Positions 1 to 6,155 of a DNA stretch of 6,302 bases are shown piece by piece. A program made the translations under genes and the position numbers. Source of the stretch: Planctomycetota bacterium. GTDB taxonomy: Bacteria; Planctomycetota; Phycisphaerae; UBA1845; PWPN01. A model generated the notes under the pieces. The model did no database searches. It saw only the letters and a program-made list of their open reading frames with translations, and was not told the DNA's origin. The first letter of the stretch is position 1. Each line of letters opens with the position of its first letter. The stretch covers positions 1 to 6,302 of the forward strand of contig JACQVT010000596.1 of NCBI GenBank assembly GCA_016209665.1, in the 5' to 3' direction.

Positions 1-1094
1 CTGGGCGCTGCCGGCCGGGGAACGCCGGACAGCGGTTGCGAGTCCCGCCGAAGCACGGCATCCGTCCGATCGCCGATCAGCCGGCCGGCGGTCAGCTTCT
101 CATTGCGATCGGCCTCCCAGGATGGCAGGAACTGCAAGACACTCGGCGCCGGACGCGGCAGCGGCTTGAAACCGAGGCGCTCGCGGGCCACGTAGAGCGG
201 CCGCCCTCGAACCTCCTGGTGAATCCGGGCGACGTACTCGCCGAGAATGCCGAGCCCGAGCAACTGCACGCCCGCGAGCAGCGCCAGGGCGGAACCCAGA
301 CGCGAGCCGGCCCACAGGCCCGCGGTCTGCATGACGAACGCCGCCGCGGCCAAGCCGCCGATCAGCACGCCGGCGCCGGTGATGGCCTTGAGCGGCGCTT
401 CCGAGAAGCCGAAGATGCCGTCCAACCCCAGCCTCGCCAGGCGGGCCAGGGAATACTTCGATCGCCCGTCGCGCCGTTGATCGCGGTCGTACAGGACGTC
501 GGCCTGCCGGAAGCCCACCCAGCTCCGGAGCCCACGGATGAACCGCGTCCGCTCCGGCATGGCGTTGAGCTGCTCGACCGCCTGCCGGTCCATCAGCGCA
601 TAGTCGCCCGTGTCGAGCGGGATGGGCACCTCGGCCAGCCGCCGCAGCACGCGGTAGAACACGAAGCAGGCCGCCTGCTTGAACGGGTTCTCCTGCCGTT
701 TGCGGCGGCGGGCGTGGACGATCTGGTATCCCTCGTTCCACTTGTCGAGGAGTTCGGGGATCAGTTCGGGCGGGTCTTGCAGGTCGCCGTCGATGGAGAT
801 GACCGCTCGGCCGGCAGCCGCCTCCAGCCCGGCGCACAACGCCGCCTGGTGGCCGAAGTTCCGCGACAGAAACACCGCCTTGACCAACGAGTCCTGCCGA
901 CGCAGCTCGCGGATGATCTCGCCCGTGCGATCGGTGCTGCCGTCGTCGACGTAGATGATCTCGTAAGGGATGGCCAGCCGGCGCAGCGTCGCCGTCAACC
1001 GAAGATGCAGGCTCGGCAGGTTCAGCTCCTCATTGGACAGCGGTACGACAACCGAGCATTCGATGGACACAGGCGGGGTCCTTCCTTGGCTCAT
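1..1094 (-). CDS. Membrane-anchored GT2 glycosyltransferase, GtrB/DPM1-like (3' end outside window)
   Basis: This enzyme probably transfers a sugar from a nucleotide donor to polyprenyl phosphate at the inner face of the cytoplasmic membrane. The visible 364 residues hold a GT-A catalytic domain (about 12-235). It includes VVVPLSNEE (15-23), the donor-binding VDDGSTD (49-55), SRNFGHQAAL (77-86) and the metal-site region DGDLQDPPEL (102-111). LDTGDYALM (160-168) and an R-rich GRSKYSL stretch (210-216) follow, both typical of GtrB/ArnC/DPM1-like enzymes. Two membrane helices follow (about 238-259 and 267-291), then GEYVARIHQEVRGRP, which is usual for the family's C-terminus. The reading frame stays open to the window edge, so the true stop is not seen. 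Start choice: ATG at 1094 gives MSQGR but has no good ribosome site. A GTG at 1070 (residue 9) has AAGGAAGGA 8 nt upstream and is a real alternative. The gene is divergent from the GT39-like gene, and together they suggest lipid-linked sugar use. The exact sugar cannot be read from sequence. Confidence 0.92.
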   Translation of the reverse strand, partial: MSQGRTPPVSIECSVVVPLSNEELNLPSLHLRLTATLRRLAIPYEIIYVDDGSTDRTGEIIRELRRQDSLVKAVFLSRNFGHQAALCAGLEAAAGRAVISIDGDLQDPPELIPELLDKWNEGYQIVHARRRKRQENPFKQAACFVFYRVLRRLAEVPIPLDTGDYALMDRQAVEQLNAMPERTRFIRGLRSWVGFRQADVLYDRDQRRDGRSKYSLARLARLGLDGIFGFSEAPLKAITGAGVLIGGLAAAAFVMQTAGLWAGSRLGSALALLAGVQLLGLGILGEYVARIHQEVRGRPLYVARERLGFKPLPRPAPSVLQFLPSWEADRNEKLTAGRLIGDRTDAVLRRDSQPLSGVPRPAAP

Positions 1095-1291
1095 CTCATC
1101 GACGGCAACACTTCGGCCGCCAGGCGGTCGTTCCTTCGATCCGCTGTCCGATGCATCGGTCAGTGCCCGCGCCCGATACAGATAAAACCGTGCCCGGCAG
1201 CTTTATGGGACCCGCCTGCGTCGATGGAGCGATTGCTTGCCGATCTGCATCAGATTGCCGTCCGATCCGCCGATGTTATGGGACGACCGTG
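1095..1291. promoter_or_regulatory. Divergent intergenic region between the two glycosyltransferase genes
   Basis: This roughly 200-bp stretch separates two divergently transcribed genes and so must hold the promoters for both, if each is transcribed on its own. I see no convincing -35/-10 pair: TTGCCG occurs at 1237-1242 and 1255-1260, but no -10-like hexamer sits at the right spacing. The 9-mer TTATGGGAC occurs twice in direct orientation, at 1203-1211 and 1276-1284. An open frame from an ATG at 1151 runs into the downstream gene, but its extra 47 residues show no recognisable domain or signal. Confidence 0.4.
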
Positions 1292-3211
1292 ATGTCTGAG
1301 CACAGCGCAGCCGTCGGATGCGATGAGACCCGTACTGTCCGCATGACCTCGATCTCGACCACGTTCGATTCACCCGGCGTCCGTGCCACCGGAACGAGTG
1401 CGGTCCGCGTCCGTGCCGCGACGATCTGCCTGGCCGCCGCGTTCGTTGCCGTCTGGGCATTCTGCCTGAGCCGCAACATCTTCGACCCCATCGGGTGCGA
1501 TCAGGCGATGTACCAGTACATGGCCGAACGGGTGATGGCCGGCGACCGGCTGTACGTGGACGTCTGGGACCAGAACGCCCCGGGTATCGTGGGCATTCAC
1601 TGGCTGGCCACGCGACTGGTCGGCCGCACGCCGATGGCCCTGCGCGTGTTCGACGCCGCTTGGCAATGCCTGACCATGATCGTGCTGGCCGGCCTGGTCG
1701 TGCGTGACGGCCGGCGCTGGTCCGCCGCCTGGCTGGCCGCGGGACTGTACGCGCTGGCGTACTACTCGATGGGCTACGTGCATACCGCTCAGCGCGAGGG
1801 CTTCGCCGTTCTGCCGCTGCTCTTGTCCGTCCATCTGGTCGTCGGGGGCTCCGCGGCCGGCCGCGGAACCGGCCCGAGCTGGCTGCGGTGCTTCGTGGCG
1901 GGCGCGCTGGGATTGGTCGTCTTTTCGATCAAGCCGCCCTTGGGATTGTGTTTCGGCGGGTTGTGGCTGTACGAACTCGCTCGCGGTTGGCAACGGCGTC
2001 GCGAAGGCCTGGCCCCGATGGCCTGCGTGGCAGGCCTTACCGCGGGATTCCTCGCCGCCGCGGCCGGAGCGGTCGCGCTGCTGATGCACCTGGGCTCGTG
2101 GGATGCTTGCTGGAGGGTGCTGACGCGTCGTGACATGCCGGGCTACGTCATGGGTCCCACGCTGATCCGAGGGATTCTGCCCTCGCTGGCCGCCGGGGCG
2201 GTGTTGCTGGCGGTGGCGGCGTTCGGGGCCACCGCCCGAGGGTGCCCCGACGTGGCCCGTGCCCGAGAAACCATCCGTGTGAGCATCGCCGCGTTCGTGG
2301 CGTTCGGCGTCATGTTTTCCGCTCGACGGTGGCCGGAATGGGGACACGTTCTAAGCTGCTTCGCCGGCCTGTGGATCCCGGCCGCGGGTTCGGTCCTGTT
2401 GTGCGCCTGGCGAGGCCGCAGCGAGACTTGGCGTCTATGCCTCCTGATGCTGCTTACGACAACCGCCTCTGTCATCGTGCAGGGCCAGTTCTTCCTGTAC
2501 CACGTGCCGCCGATGCTGGCGTTCACTGCGTACCTGTCGGCTGTTGAGCTTGACCATCGGCTGCGGAGATGGCCGGCCATGGACCAGCGTGGCACGGCTC
2601 TCCCCTTGTGTGGGACCGGCTTCCAGCCGGTCGGTTCGCACGGGTCGACCGTCTGGTCGTCCGTCTGCATTGGCTCAATTGCATTCCTCGTCTTCGGCCA
2701 GTGGTGGCCGACGATGACCTTTGTCACCGCCCGGCCATACGTGCTGGCCGGCACGACGCTGGCCGATCATTACACCTCAATCACCAAGCACAAGCTGAGC
2801 TGCCCCACCTACGCCACGACCATCAAGGTGGCCGAGCGTCTTCGCGAGCTGACGGCGGAGAATGAACCCATCGCCACCCTGTGTCACGAAGCCCGGATCT
2901 ACTACTTCGCCCGGCGGCCGCCCGTCTGCAGGTTGGTCTCGATGCACGTCGCCTACCAGCACATGTTCGCCGATTACATGCAGGCGATTCGCGACCGCCG
3001 GCCCAAAGTGATCGTCGCCCGCATCCCCGAACCGCTGCGCGGATCGCGCGACCTCGCCGCCATCGAGACCGCCGTCTTCCGCGAGGCCGAGTCCTTCTTC
3101 GGCCCCCCCGCCGCGGTCCTCCGCGACCTGTACCGCGTGAGTGAAACCATCGACGACGTGTGTATTCTGCAGTTGGGTCAAAACATTATGCCGTGCCAGA
3201 ACTCGATCTGA
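1292..3211 (+). CDS. Polytopic GT39/ArnT-like membrane glycosyltransferase
   Basis: Predicted multi-pass membrane protein of 639 residues that would transfer a sugar from a polyprenyl-phosphate donor to an acceptor on the outer side of the membrane. A first helix lies at about 42-60. It is followed by an extracytoplasmic loop with GCDQAMYQYMAERV, LYVDVWDQNAPG (about 87-98). The acidic residues D70, D90 and D93 are of the kind GT39/ArnT/PMT-type enzymes use in their first loop. Many more hydrophobic segments follow, to about residue 485, then a soluble C-terminal domain of roughly 140 residues (EPIATLCHEARIYYFARRPP region onward). ATG 1292 is chosen because GGGA lies about 8 nt upstream. ATG 1343 (MTSIS) is also possible, and an upstream ATG at 1151 seems too early. 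Residues 441-447 (GTGFQPV) come from a palindromic repeat inserted in frame in a loop between late helices. The 3' end overlaps the convergent acetyltransferase gene by 34 nt. The family call is from motif and topology; substrate unknown. Confidence 0.88.
   Translation: MSEHSAAVGCDETRTVRMTSISTTFDSPGVRATGTSAVRVRAATICLAAAFVAVWAFCLSRNIFDPIGCDQAMYQYMAERVMAGDRLYVDVWDQNAPGIVGIHWLATRLVGRTPMALRVFDAAWQCLTMIVLAGLVVRDGRRWSAAWLAAGLYALAYYSMGYVHTAQREGFAVLPLLLSVHLVVGGSAAGRGTGPSWLRCFVAGALGLVVFSIKPPLGLCFGGLWLYELARGWQRRREGLAPMACVAGLTAGFLAAAAGAVALLMHLGSWDACWRVLTRRDMPGYVMGPTLIRGILPSLAAGAVLLAVAAFGATARGCPDVARARETIRVSIAAFVAFGVMFSARRWPEWGHVLSCFAGLWIPAAGSVLLCAWRGRSETWRLCLLMLLTTTASVIVQGQFFLYHVPPMLAFTAYLSAVELDHRLRRWPAMDQRGTALPLCGTGFQPVGSHGSTVWSSVCIGSIAFLVFGQWWPTMTFVTARPYVLAGTTLADHYTSITKHKLSCPTYATTIKVAERLRELTAENEPIATLCHEARIYYFARRPPVCRLVSMHVAYQHMFADYMQAIRDRRPKVIVARIPEPLRGSRDLAAIETAVFREAESFFGPPAAVLRDLYRVSETIDDVCILQLGQNIMPCQNSI
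2614..2632. repeat. GFQPV-type interspersed palindrome inside the GT39-like gene
   Basis: The sequence GACCGGCTTCCAGCCGGTC is a perfect inverted repeat with 8-bp arms and a 3-nt loop. Read on the plus strand it encodes TGFQPV within the glycosyltransferase; on the minus strand the same bases read TGWKPVP. I recognise this peptide pair as a recurrent product of short interspersed palindromes in planctomycete-type genomes (from memory, not a database search). The inserted element is probably longer than the palindrome. The hydrophilic stretch from about 2578 to 2650 (AMDQRGTALPLCGTGFQPV then GSHGST) separates two membrane segments and looks foreign to them. No second copy was found in this window. 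Confidence 0.7.
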
Positions 3212-4371
3212 TCATCCAGTGGATCGGGCAGCGCGCGTGCCGCGTGGTGGGTGCCTGGCGACGACTGAACAACCACCGCCGGGGCATTGCGGGCTCGGTT
3301 CTCGAAGCCCAGTTCCCACAGCAGGTGACGGACTGACCGGCGGCCGGGCGACGTGATCAGATAGTCGGCCCCGCAATCGGACGCCCATCGCAGGGCGGCA
3401 CAGAGCAGAACTTGCACCACATCCGGCCAACGCGGGTGTACGAGGATATCCTCGACGTAGACGATGTGGCGGTCGGGCCGCCGCTCGCCGAACACGATCG
3501 CCACCCCCACCAGGCCATCCTCCGAGCCGCGCACGGTCAGCACGCGCAGGGCCTCCCGTTCGGGATGCCGGCCGTAACGCCAGTCAAGGTACGTCGGCGA
3601 TCGATCGCCGGCCAGGACGACATCCGGCCGTCCCGGCGTTCCCGCCGCGGTACGGCTCAAAGCCGCCACCTGTTGCCACAGCAGCCCGCGGTCATCCCTC
3701 GAGTCCGGACCCACAGCGTCCAGCCAGCAGCGCCCAGGAATGGGGATGGCCGGAACCCGACGGACCGCCTCTACCAGTCGCGAGCCCACCGGGCTGTCGA
3801 GCACGCGGCGGATGACCCGGCTGCGCCCTCCCCAGCATGAGCGGACCTGCTGAGCGAGGGTCGCAGGCGCCCGCCAGAACTCACGCGTCCAACCGACCGG
3901 CCGACAGCCGAATCGTCCGAACACCGCGGCCGTCTTTTCGTTGGCGGTGGTGGCCATCACCAAGCAATCGGAGCAGGTCGCGAACAGCGTCTGGGCCAGT
4001 TCGAGGGCGACGAAGCTGCCGCCCCGGGCCGCGGCATCGGCCGAGACGGCGTAGTCCGTCCCGATGACGCCCGTCACCCGCGTGTCGCCGATGAGCAGCG
4101 GCAGATAGACCGCCCCCAGATGTCCGACGATGTTGTCCCCGTCGACGATCACCCAACCCGCCGGCCGCCCCTGGCGGAACGGGTTGTCCCAACATTGCCA
4201 GCGCCATCGCGCCAGCCACCGGTCCCGGTCGGCCAGCACGTCGAGCAGACATGCCGTCAGCAGGCCGTGCAGGGCGGGGCCGTCCGCGGGCTCGACCGGT
4301 CGAATGACCGGCTGTGGCTTCCCTTCCGCCGCACAGGTCGCGCCACCGGGTTGTTGAAGCTGGACGGCCAT
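3178..4371 (-). CDS. Two-domain GNAT-type acetyltransferase-like protein
   Basis: Predicted soluble protein of 397 residues. The N-terminal half (about 22-166) reads as a GNAT fold: IRPVEPADGPALHGLL (23-38), a W-rich RWRWQCWDNPF segment (55-65), then GWVIVDGDNIVGHLGAVYLPLLI strands (72-94). VIGTDYAVSADAAARGGSFVALEL (102-125) occupies the acetyl-CoA loop position, and ANEKTAAVFGRFGCRPVG (143-160) closes the domain. A second, weaker GNAT-like unit (about 258-357) starts with SPTYLDWRYGRHP and ends HLLWELGFENRA. The acetyl-CoA loop has ARGGSF rather than a clean R/Q-x-x-G-x-G/A, so donor binding should not be assumed. The start ATG lies 4 nt after the stop of the upstream deacetylase gene, so the two are very likely co-transcribed and coupled. 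Such proteins in glycan loci are thought to acylate sugars or transfer aminoacyl groups; which one applies here is unknown. The 3' end overlaps the opposite-strand GT39-like gene. Confidence 0.78.
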   Translation of the reverse strand: MAVQLQQPGGATCAAEGKPQPVIRPVEPADGPALHGLLTACLLDVLADRDRWLARWRWQCWDNPFRQGRPAGWVIVDGDNIVGHLGAVYLPLLIGDTRVTGVIGTDYAVSADAAARGGSFVALELAQTLFATCSDCLVMATTANEKTAAVFGRFGCRPVGWTREFWRAPATLAQQVRSCWGGRSRVIRRVLDSPVGSRLVEAVRRVPAIPIPGRCWLDAVGPDSRDDRGLLWQQVAALSRTAAGTPGRPDVVLAGDRSPTYLDWRYGRHPEREALRVLTVRGSEDGLVGVAIVFGERRPDRHIVYVEDILVHPRWPDVVQVLLCAALRWASDCGADYLITSPGRRSVRHLLWELGFENRARNAPAVVVQSSPGTHHAARALPDPLDDQIEFWHGIMF

Positions 4372-4375
4372 ACGA

Positions 4376-5473
4376 CTACCGCACGAAGCGCTGCCACAGG
4401 CCGAAGATCGTTCGCCCGACCATCGGAGCGACGATCAGCCGCGGCAGCCGCAGCAGGTTCACCTCGTCACACCGCACCGAATCCTGTTCGAGCGTCAGGG
4501 CGCAGCGATAGCCCGCCTCGGTCAGCACGGCCTCGGTCTGGGGCGAGAGGCTGGCGGCCCGGCCATAGGGGTACGAGAAGTGCGGGCTGTCCTCGCCCAA
4601 TCGACTCACCAGCACTGCGCGGGCCCCGAACACCTCGCGCCGGATCGCATCCAGTGACTGCTGTCCGAGGGCCGTGTGCGTCATCGAATGGCTGCCCACG
4701 TCGACGCCCGCGGCCTTGAGTTGGCGGGCCTGCATCCAGGTCATCGGCGCGAACGAACGAAACCGGCCTCGCAGGTCCTCGATCAAACCGGCCGGGTATG
4801 CGGCATACAGCGCTGCCAGCCACTCGCGCCGCACGTCATCCGGCACATAACGGCACCACTGGTGGATTGTCCGCACGGCCTCGTGCCGGCTGGTGGCCGT
4901 GGTCAGATCGAGCGTGAGCACGCCTTCCCCGTGGGGCAGGCTCAGTTCCCGTCGGTCGCCGTGGTGCACCAGCAATCGCACCTCGTCGATCCACTGATAC
5001 GCGCCCGTTTCGATGAACTGGGCGGGCAGGAACTCCGACCATGGCATGTGCAGTCGAGCGAGTTCCTCCGCCGCGACCTCGACGTTGTTGGCGTAGCCGT
5101 CGTCGAACGTGATGACCGCGCTGCGGGCCGGCGGGCTGCGCCCCTCGCGGATGCAAGCCACCAGTTCGCCCAGGCCGATCACCCGGAACGACCGTTGCAG
5201 TACGTGCAGCAGTTGGCGGAACCCCCCCACCGGCAGGTGCTCGCATTCCGCGTCGTCGTCCGGCCGATGGCCCACCACGCCGTGGAAGCACAGGACCACC
5301 GCCCGCTGCCGCAGGTCCGGCAGGCTGTCGTGGGCCCGGGCCCACCGCATGAGCTGGCCGACGCGGTCCCGCACCCGCTGGCTCCGCTCCGGCGGCAACG
5401 TCGCCGCCCGGGCCTCCGTCCGCCACGAGAGGATCGAGAACAGTTCGCGTTTCAGCCGCGTTGCCTGAGCCAT
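4376..5473 (-). CDS. NodB-type (CE4) polysaccharide deacetylase
   Basis: Likely hydrolyses N- or O-acetyl groups from a surface polysaccharide using a divalent metal. The 365-residue protein has a NodB fold starting at VVLCFHGVV (59-67). Motif 1 is TFDDGYANN (122-130) with D124 and D125, and the metal-binding motif 2 is SHSMTH (261-266) with H262 and H266. FSYPYG (299-304) and a C-terminal LLRLPRLIV segment follow. The two catalytic motifs are about 136 residues apart, far more than in compact NodB enzymes. The insert includes QWIDEVRLLVHHGD (160-173), a pattern I associate with exopolysaccharide-locus deacetylases. No signal peptide is seen; the N-terminus (MAQATRLKRELFS) is basic. ATG 5473 is preferred because GGTGGA lies 4 nt upstream. 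An in-frame TTG at 5509 and a GTG at 5482 are alternatives. It is the first gene of a likely two-gene unit with the acetyltransferase, 4 nt downstream. Confidence 0.92.
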   Translation of the reverse strand: MAQATRLKRELFSILSWRTEARAATLPPERSQRVRDRVGQLMRWARAHDSLPDLRQRAVVLCFHGVVGHRPDDDAECEHLPVGGFRQLLHVLQRSFRVIGLGELVACIREGRSPPARSAVITFDDGYANNVEVAAEELARLHMPWSEFLPAQFIETGAYQWIDEVRLLVHHGDRRELSLPHGEGVLTLDLTTATSRHEAVRTIHQWCRYVPDDVRREWLAALYAAYPAGLIEDLRGRFRSFAPMTWMQARQLKAAGVDVGSHSMTHTALGQQSLDAIRREVFGARAVLVSRLGEDSPHFSYPYGRAASLSPQTEAVLTEAGYRCALTLEQDSVRCDEVNLLRLPRLIVAPMVGRTIFGLWQRFVR

Positions 5474-5544
5474 GTAATCCACCGCAGCGTCCGATAACCC
5501 GCCGGCCAATGTACGGATTCACCGGTGCTATCGGCACGAGCGCC

Positions 5545-5660
5545 GGAGGGATGAAGGAAGAAGATGAAGGGTCAGAGAGGAGGGATGAATGGGATGAGCG
5601 GGATGAGGAAGGATGACGAGAGATGGAGGGGAAAGCAGAGGGATTGAGAGGGATGGTGGG
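5545..5660. repeat. Purine-rich tract with 9-10-nt phased GGGATGA-like units
   Basis: Of 116 plus-strand bases, 60 are G and 39 A, with only 13 T and 4 C. The core is a degenerate tandem of GGGATGA-like units: GGGATGAAT at 5582-5590, GGGATGAGC at 5591-5599 and GGGATGAGG at 5600-5608. Looser copies follow whose ATG trinucleotides fall at 5613 and 5623, so the spacing is 9, 9, 10, 10. Further related units lie at 5548-5555, 5561-5570, 5640-5648 and 5650-5655. The tract fills most of the gene-free stretch 5474-5699, between the cyclic-nucleotide-fold gene and the deacetylase gene. An open frame across it on the minus strand gives only low-complexity S/P-rich peptide and is not credible as a gene. 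Confidence 0.8.
5545..5660 (-). terminator. Candidate Rho-dependent termination (rut-like) region
   Basis: In minus-strand RNA the tract contains 60 C, 39 U, 13 A and 4 G, so it is strongly C-rich, G-poor and unlikely to fold. Pyrimidine-C dinucleotides recur in a 9-10-nt rhythm. It begins about 40 nt after the stop codon of the cyclic-nucleotide-fold gene and ends before the deacetylase start. These are the known features of Rho-utilisation sites, so ending the hydrogenase-side transcript is a reasonable inference. It is equally possible that the tract is simply a repeat or a leader of the deacetylase mRNA. No strong hairpin plus U-run was found nearby. Confidence 0.35.
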
Positions 5661-5699
5661 TGCAGGCGTTGCTGGAGGCCACATGCCGCGGGCCTGCGC

Positions 5700-6143
5700 T
5701 CACATTGCCGCCAGGCGCACGCGGGCGCCCTCCAGGCGATGGCTGACCTCACGGGCCACGCCGCTCATCAGCCGGTAGCCCAGGACCGGGTCGGACTCCA
5801 TGAGGGCCCGCAGCCGGGGAGCGTCGATGGCCACCAGCCGCACGTTGGTCCGGGCCACGCCCATCGAATGCGTGGTGTGCGGCTCGAGGACGGACGACCA
5901 GACCATCAAGTCGCCCGCGACGAGCGTATCCACCGTCTGGTGGGAACCGTCGCCCAGTTCGTACTGCACGTCCACCTCGCCCTCGATGAGGATGTGCAGA
6001 TGTGTGGCCTCCTCGCCCTCGCGGAACAACACGTCGCCCTTGCGGGCGGTTTTCTCCTCGCTGATCGCGGCCACCTGCCGGAGGCTGGGCTCGCTGACCG
6101 TGGTGAAGTAGATGTAACGACGCAAGGCTTCCGGCGAGATCAT
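5700..6143 (-). CDS. Stand-alone cyclic-nucleotide-binding-fold protein (no DNA-binding domain)
   Basis: A 147-residue protein made almost entirely of one Crp/cNMP-binding beta-roll. Visible family features are KGDVLFREGEEATHLHILIEGEVDV (35-59), the VAGDLMVWSSVLEPHTTHS segment (76-93) at the phosphate-binding cassette, and VRLVAIDAPRLRALMESDP (101-119). A C-terminal helix RLMSGVAREVSHRLEGARVRL (124-144) follows. The protein ends there, so there is no helix-turn-helix and it is not a classical Crp/Fnr regulator. The cassette has GD in place of GE and lacks the arginine that canonical cAMP binders use on the phosphate, so the ligand may differ or be absent. Start ATG 6143 is chosen over an in-frame ATG at 6191 because GAGGAG lies 6 nt upstream, overlapping the stop of the preceding gene. 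Coupling to a hydrogenase maturation protease suggests a role in hydrogenase regulation or as an accessory protein; this is inferred from context. Confidence 0.88.
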   Translation of the reverse strand: MISPEALRRYIYFTTVSEPSLRQVAAISEEKTARKGDVLFREGEEATHLHILIEGEVDVQYELGDGSHQTVDTLVAGDLMVWSSVLEPHTTHSMGVARTNVRLVAIDAPRLRALMESDPVLGYRLMSGVAREVSHRLEGARVRLAAM

Positions 6144-6149
6144 GGCCAA

Positions 6150-6155
6150 CTCCTC
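6150..6155 (-). promoter_or_regulatory. Ribosome binding site GAGGAG overlapping the upstream stop codon
   Basis: The minus strand reads TGAGGAG followed by 6 nt and then ATG at 6143. The TGA is the stop of the upstream maturation-protease gene, and the last two bases of that stop form the start of the Shine-Dalgarno sequence. This arrangement decides the start of the cyclic-nucleotide-fold protein and implies translational coupling between the two genes. Confidence 0.85.

Noticed and set aside
1151..1291. Upstream extension of the GT39-like protein from an ATG at 1151
   Set aside because: The extra 47 residues are unlike a signal or a domain, and a later ATG at 1292 has a better ribosome site.
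36..1292. Long plus-strand open frame (418 codons) opposite the GT2 gene
   Set aside because: It is antisense to a clear glycosyltransferase with intact motifs, and its product is rich in R, P, Q and H with no domain. This is a GC-rich shadow frame.
1370..2347. Minus-strand open frame (325 codons) opposite the GT39-like gene
   Set aside because: The product is a low-complexity R/G/Q/H-rich sequence with no recognisable fold, while the plus strand encodes a coherent membrane protein.
3103..3109. Run of seven C in the GT39-like gene, with a similar run of seven C at 5222-5228 in the deacetylase gene, as possible phase-variation sites
   Set aside because: Both runs are short, lie deep within intact coding frames and are expected by chance in GC-rich DNA.
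4836..5684. Minus-strand open frame (282 codons) spanning the purine-rich tract
   Set aside because: Its first third is the translated repeat (S/P-rich), and the rest is a shifted frame of the deacetylase. No domain is visible.
5662..5697. Possible hairpin GCAGGC/GCCTGC after the cyclic-nucleotide-fold gene
   Set aside because: Only a 6-bp stem with a 24-nt loop and no following U-run on the minus strand, so it is not a convincing intrinsic terminator.
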